A DNA stretch of 9,037 nt, from NCBI GenBank assembly GCA_011051475.1, contig DRLE01000205.1:1-9037 (forward strand), in the 5' to 3' direction. The DNA is from Gammaproteobacteria bacterium (lineage in GTDB: Bacteria; Pseudomonadota; Gammaproteobacteria; SZUA-229). Both the position numbers and the translations under genes were made by a program. The notes below the pieces were generated by a model, which was not told where the DNA came from, did no database searches, and saw only the letters and a program-made list of their open reading frames with translations. Below are positions 6,370 to 9,037 of this stretch, one piece after another (position 1 is the first letter of the stretch; every line of letters begins with the position of its first letter).

Positions 6370-6639
6370 GTTTCAGAATCCCGGTAATGTATGGTTCAGC
6401 CAGTATAGTTTATCAATACGGCTCTGGTATAAATAAGAGCTTACAGCTTATATGGCATTAATTGACTATGGCATAACAAATTCGTTCATTATCTTTTATG
6501 GTCAGCAAAAGTAAGCTGGTGATTTCAGAGAGGCACTTTCTCCGCAGAGATACATATAATTAATCAGAGGTTCCTTAAAATATAGAAAACCTGAACATCG
6601 TGTTCCTTTGCGCTATTTCGCGTCATTTGCGGCAAAAAA
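6370..6639. other. 270-base AT-rich intergenic region upstream of the five-gene cluster
   Basis: Between the end of lexA and the start of the membrane-protein gene, both on the minus strand. It should contain the cluster promoter. Candidate elements on the minus strand are TTGATA (6411-6416) with TACATT (6386-6391, 19-base spacer) and a -10-like TATACT (6402-6407), none convincing. An imperfect AGGTT/AACCT inverted repeat lies near 6567-6592. No small ORF with a good ribosome binding site was seen. Confidence 0.35.
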
Positions 6640-7242
6640 TCAATACCGCCGGATCTGCCCGATAACCACGCCCTGTATCCTCACCCGCTCGGCCTCATAA
6701 ACCATCGGTTCCATGTCTTTGTTGGCCGGTATCAGTTTGATATAACGGCCCTTGTGGCTGCGCTGGAAGTATTTCAGCGTGGCCTCGCATTCATCGATCA
6801 GGGCGATAACGATATCGCCGTTCTCGGCGGTTTCGCGGAACTCGATAATAACGGTGTCGCCATCATAGATACCGGCCTCGATCATGGAGTCGCCCTGTAC
6901 GCGCACGGCGTAGTTATTGCTGCCGAAGAAGTCGCGCAGGTCGAGCTGGTCTTCGCCGGGGATGGCTTCAATGGGCTTGCCGGCGGCGATCTTGCCGAGC
7001 AGGGGCAGGGTGGCGTCGATGCGGTGCGGGTTGTCGGCCAGCAGGCGGATATTGCCGTCATTGCTGGCAATATAGCCGGCATCGCTCAAGGCCTGCACGT
7101 AGCGGTGAGCGACGCCGCGCGAGCGTATGCCAATGCCTTCGGCAATTTCGCGCAGCTTCGGCGCGGTGGCGTGGCGGGCGATATAGCGCTGGATAAAATC
7201 CAGGGTTTGCTGCTGTTTACGGGTAAGGGCTTCTGTTCTCAT
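6640..7242 (-). CDS. lexA: LexA-family self-cleaving repressor with atypical recognition helix
   Basis: A 200-residue repressor of the SOS type. The N-terminal winged HTH covers about 1-68, with ALTRKQQQTLDFIQRYI then the putative recognition helix in IRSRGVAHRYVQAL (39-52). The C-terminal S24 peptidase domain has the Ala87-Gly88 cleavage site in IAAGKP, Ser119 in GDSMIEAGIYDGD and Lys157 in ATLKYF, matching E. coli Ala84-Gly85, Ser119 and Lys156. RecA-stimulated self-cleavage is therefore expected. The recognition helix differs from the E. coli sequence RSPNAAEEHL and is closer to the alphaproteobacterial RSKSGIHRLI type as I remember it. Start: ATG 7240-7242 matches the family start; a TTG at 7279-7281 in frame would overlap the promoter. 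The gene stands alone between lpdA and the nitroreductase cluster. It could be the genome's main LexA or a second paralogue; the window cannot decide. Confidence 0.9.
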   Translation of the reverse strand: MRTEALTRKQQQTLDFIQRYIARHATAPKLREIAEGIGIRSRGVAHRYVQALSDAGYIASNDGNIRLLADNPHRIDATLPLLGKIAAGKPIEAIPGEDQLDLRDFFGSNNYAVRVQGDSMIEAGIYDGDTVIIEFRETAENGDIVIALIDECEATLKYFQRSHKGRYIKLIPANKDMEPMVYEAERVRIQGVVIGQIRRY

Positions 7243-7249
7243 AATGTTC
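7235..7249. promoter_or_regulatory. Putative LexA box, GTTC-N7-GTTC direct repeat
   Basis: GTTC at 7235-7238 and 7246-7249 are separated by exactly seven bases (GAAC-N7-GAAC on the coding strand). Flanks extend the similarity to a near-perfect 11-base direct repeat (TGTTCTCATAA / TGTTCTCATTA). GTTC-N7-GTTC is the LexA box described for Alphaproteobacteria. It covers the lexA start codon and the likely transcription start, suiting autorepression. Binding is inferred, not shown. Confidence 0.6.
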
Positions 7250-7251
7250 TC

Positions 7252-7281
7252 ATTATATGGAAACAGGGCTTGATTGTGCAA
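7252..7281 (-). promoter_or_regulatory. Putative lexA promoter, near-leaderless
   Basis: On the minus strand a perfect -10 hexamer TATAAT (7257 to 7252) is preceded at 18 bases by TTGCAC (7281 to 7276), which matches only three of six -35 positions. The -10 ends nine bases before the lexA ATG, so transcription would begin within a few bases of the start codon. Confidence 0.5.
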
Positions 7282-7319
7282 GGGGTATTCAGGCGGGGTG
7301 AGGGGGCGTGAATAGTTTC

Positions 7320-7500
7320 TTTTTAATCACAGAGGTGCACAGAGTTTTTTTAAGTTGTCATCCTGAGCGAAGCGATAGCGTAGCCGAAGGATCTGGTTAA
7401 GCTACGCATGCAGTAGCATAAGATCCTTCGGCTTCACTGCGTTCCGCTCAGGATGACAAAAAACAAAAAAGTTTTCCTCTGTGACCTCTGTGGTTAAAAA
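7320..7500. repeat. 181-bp nested inverted repeat, dispersed-repeat or MITE-like
   Basis: Outer arms 7320-7344 and 7477-7500 match with one mismatch and one single-base insertion (TTTTTAA-CACAGAGGT-CACAGAG). Next arms 7355-7369 and 7445-7459 are perfect over 15 bp (TTGTCATCCTGAGCG). Inner arms 7382-7394 and 7421-7433 are perfect over 13 bp (AGCCGAAGGATCT). A small GCTAC/GTAGC hairpin (7401-7417) caps the structure. The TCATCCTGAGCG...GAAGGATCT and CACAGAGGTCACAGAGG words resemble repeats I know from intergenic regions of many bacterial genomes. No coding capacity and no clear target-site duplication. It may also act as the 3' end of the lpdA transcript. Confidence 0.85.
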
Positions 7501-7514
7501 AGGTCTATCAGAAT

Positions 7515-9037
7515 CTACTTTTTCTTCGGAATATACAGATCCGTAATCGTACCTTCGGCCACTTCCGCAGCGAAATTGAAGGTTTCCGACAGCGTCGGAT
7601 GCGGATGCACGGTGAGCGCGATGTCTTCGATGTCCGCGCCCATCTCCAGCGCCAGCACGGCCTCGGCGATGAGTTCGCCGGCATTGCTGCCGACCATGCC
7701 GCAGCCGATGATACGATGGCTGTCCTTGTCGAACAGAATCTTGGTCATGCCTTCATTGCGCCCGATACTCAGCGAGCGACCGCTGGCGGCCCAGGGGAAT
7801 ACGCCTTTTTCATAGGCCACTCCTTCGGCTTTCGCCTGTTCCTCGGTAATGCCCATCCAGGCGATTTCCGGGTCGGTATAGGCCACCGAAGGAATGGTCT
7901 TGGCGTCGAAGAAGGACTTCATGCCGGCAATGACTTCGGCGGCGGTCTTGCCCTCGTGCGTGGCCTTGTGCGCCAGCATGGGCTGGCCGACGATATCGCC
8001 GATGGCGAAGATATGCGGTACATTGGTGCGCTGCTGTTTGTCGACGGCGATAAAGCCGCGTTCATCGACGGCGACACCGGCCTTGTCGGCATCGATCAGC
8101 TTGCCATTGGGGCTGCGGCCCACGGCCATGAGTACGCGGTCGAAGGTATCGTGTTCCGGTACATTCTTGCCCTCGAAGGACACCTTGAGGCCTTTTTTCA
8201 GGCTTTGAATGGCGGTGACTTTGGCGTTCAGCCAGATATTCTCGTAGCGGCCTTTCACCCGTTTCATCAGCGGGCGCACCAGGTCGGCGTCGCAGCCGGG
8301 AATCAGACCCGGTGAGAGTTCGACAATGGAAACCTTTGAGCCCAGGGCGTCATAGACGGTGGCCATTTCCAGGCCGATAATACCGCCACCGATGACCAGC
8401 AGGCGTTTGGGCACGTCGGCCAGCTCCAGGGCGCCGGTGGAATCCATCAGGCGTTCGTCCTCATAGGGGAAGCCGGGAATCTTGAACACAGAAGAGCCTG
8501 CGGCGATAATGGCATTGTCAAAGGAGATGACCTGCTTGCCGTCCCTGCCTTCAACTTCAATGGTATTCGGCGAGGTGAACCTGCCGTAGCCGGTAACAAT
8601 CTGCACCTTGCGCTGTTTGGCCAGGCCGGCCAGGCCGCCGGTAAGCTGCTTGATGACCTTGTTCTTGAAGCCGGCCAGTTTCTTGATATCGATTTTCGGC
8701 TTGCCGAATTCAACGCCGTGTGCGGCCATTTCCTCGGCTTCGTTGATGATCTGCGCGGTGTGCAGCAGGGCCTTGGAGGGAATGCAGCCGACGTTCAGGC
8801 AGACGCCGCCAATGCTGTCGTACTTTTCGATCAGAATGACTTTTTTGCCGAGGTCGGCGGCGCGAAAGGCGGCGGTGTAGCCGCCGGGACCTGAGCCAAG
8901 CACCACGACTTCGGCGTGCATATCGCTTTGTCCGTCAAAGCTGGCGGCTGCTGGCGCCGGCGCTGCCGCTGGCGGTGTATCGCTGGCAGGGGCCGCCTCT
9001 GCTTCACTGGCCGCGGGCGTTTCTGCAGCGGCTTCAG
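7515..9037 (-). CDS. lpdA: Dihydrolipoyl dehydrogenase (E3), 5' end outside window, linker-fused form
   Basis: The E3 flavoenzyme reoxidises dihydrolipoyl groups of 2-oxoacid dehydrogenase complexes with FAD and NAD+. Numbering from the Met at 8919-8921: FAD-binding GSGPGGYTAAF (9-19), redox disulfide Cys41/Cys46 in GGVCLNVGCIPSK, NAD-binding VIGGGIIGLE (176-185), second FAD motif IFAIGDIVGQPMLAHKA (304-320), and the catalytic pair His441/Glu446 in HPHPTLSE. The frame does not begin at that Met: it is open for another 38 codons to the right edge. These encode an Ala/Pro/Glu/Ser-rich stretch like the flexible linker after a lipoyl domain. LpdA proteins with an N-terminal lipoyl domain are known in several proteobacteria, where the gene follows aceE and aceF. 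Here that arrangement is inferred, since the upstream DNA is missing. The stop at 7515-7517 is followed by the inverted repeat at 7320-7500. Confidence 0.95.
   Translation of the reverse strand, partial: EAAAETPAASEAEAAPASDTPPAAAPAPAAASFDGQSDMHAEVVVLGSGPGGYTAAFRAADLGKKVILIEKYDSIGGVCLNVGCIPSKALLHTAQIINEAEEMAAHGVEFGKPKIDIKKLAGFKNKVIKQLTGGLAGLAKQRKVQIVTGYGRFTSPNTIEVEGRDGKQVISFDNAIIAAGSSVFKIPGFPYEDERLMDSTGALELADVPKRLLVIGGGIIGLEMATVYDALGSKVSIVELSPGLIPGCDADLVRPLMKRVKGRYENIWLNAKVTAIQSLKKGLKVSFEGKNVPEHDTFDRVLMAVGRSPNGKLIDADKAGVAVDERGFIAVDKQQRTNVPHIFAIGDIVGQPMLAHKATHEGKTAAEVIAGMKSFFDAKTIPSVAYTDPEIAWMGITEEQAKAEGVAYEKGVFPWAASGRSLSIGRNEGMTKILFDKDSHRIIGCGMVGSNAGELIAEAVLALEMGADIEDIALTVHPHPTLSETFNFAAEVAEGTITDLYIPKKK

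Noticed and set aside
7599..8315. Plus-strand open frame of 238 codons antisense to lpdA
   Set aside because: It is a shadow of GC-biased codons in a clearly recognised dihydrolipoyl dehydrogenase gene and matches no known domain.

Overview
The window looks like a chromosomal segment of a proteobacterium, most likely a gammaproteobacterium of moderate GC content. That placement rests on overall gene character: a SixA-like phosphatase, a zinc-type Tag glycosylase, an NfsB-like nitroreductase, and a dihydrolipoyl dehydrogenase with an N-terminal Ala/Pro linker. It does not rest on a phylogenetic marker. Ten protein genes can be supported. All but the first lie on the minus strand, so the biological reading order runs from high to low coordinates.

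Left edge (1-393, plus strand): a possible terminator, then a very AT-rich promoter region holding a perfect 43-bp palindrome (88-130). Next comes a short XRE-type helix-turn-helix gene resembling 'mobile mystery protein A', without the Fic-domain partner usually found beside that family. Convergent to it on the minus strand is a SixA-type histidine phosphatase (448-951).

1035-3580: two tightly coupled minus-strand genes for exported DUF1254/DUF1214 proteins (488 and 358 residues). The second one's ribosome binding site overlaps the stop of the first. A perfect 13-bp-stem hairpin follows the pair.

3800-6369: a compact minus-strand cluster, probably one operon. In transcription order it encodes a small membrane protein with a Glu/Lys repeat tail, an NfsB-like nitroreductase, a YCII-domain protein, DNA-3-methyladenine glycosylase I (tag) and a lipoprotein c-type cytochrome. 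The C-terminal tail of the membrane protein is written in a 9-bp tandem repeat that is a pure pyrimidine tract with mirror symmetry.

6640-7242: a LexA-family self-cleaving repressor with an unusual recognition helix. Over its start codon lies a direct repeat GTTC-N7-GTTC, the LexA box layout described for Alphaproteobacteria, not the CTGT-N8-ACAG box usual in gammaproteobacteria. Its best promoter would give an almost leaderless mRNA.

7320-7500: a 181-bp nested inverted repeat, resembling a dispersed intergenic repeat or MITE, between lexA and the next gene. 7515-9037: dihydrolipoyl dehydrogenase. Its reading frame continues through an Ala/Pro-rich linker off the right edge, so this is probably the lipoyl-domain-fused form, with pyruvate dehydrogenase genes likely just outside the window. 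No tRNA, rRNA, CRISPR array, transposase or prophage structural gene was seen.
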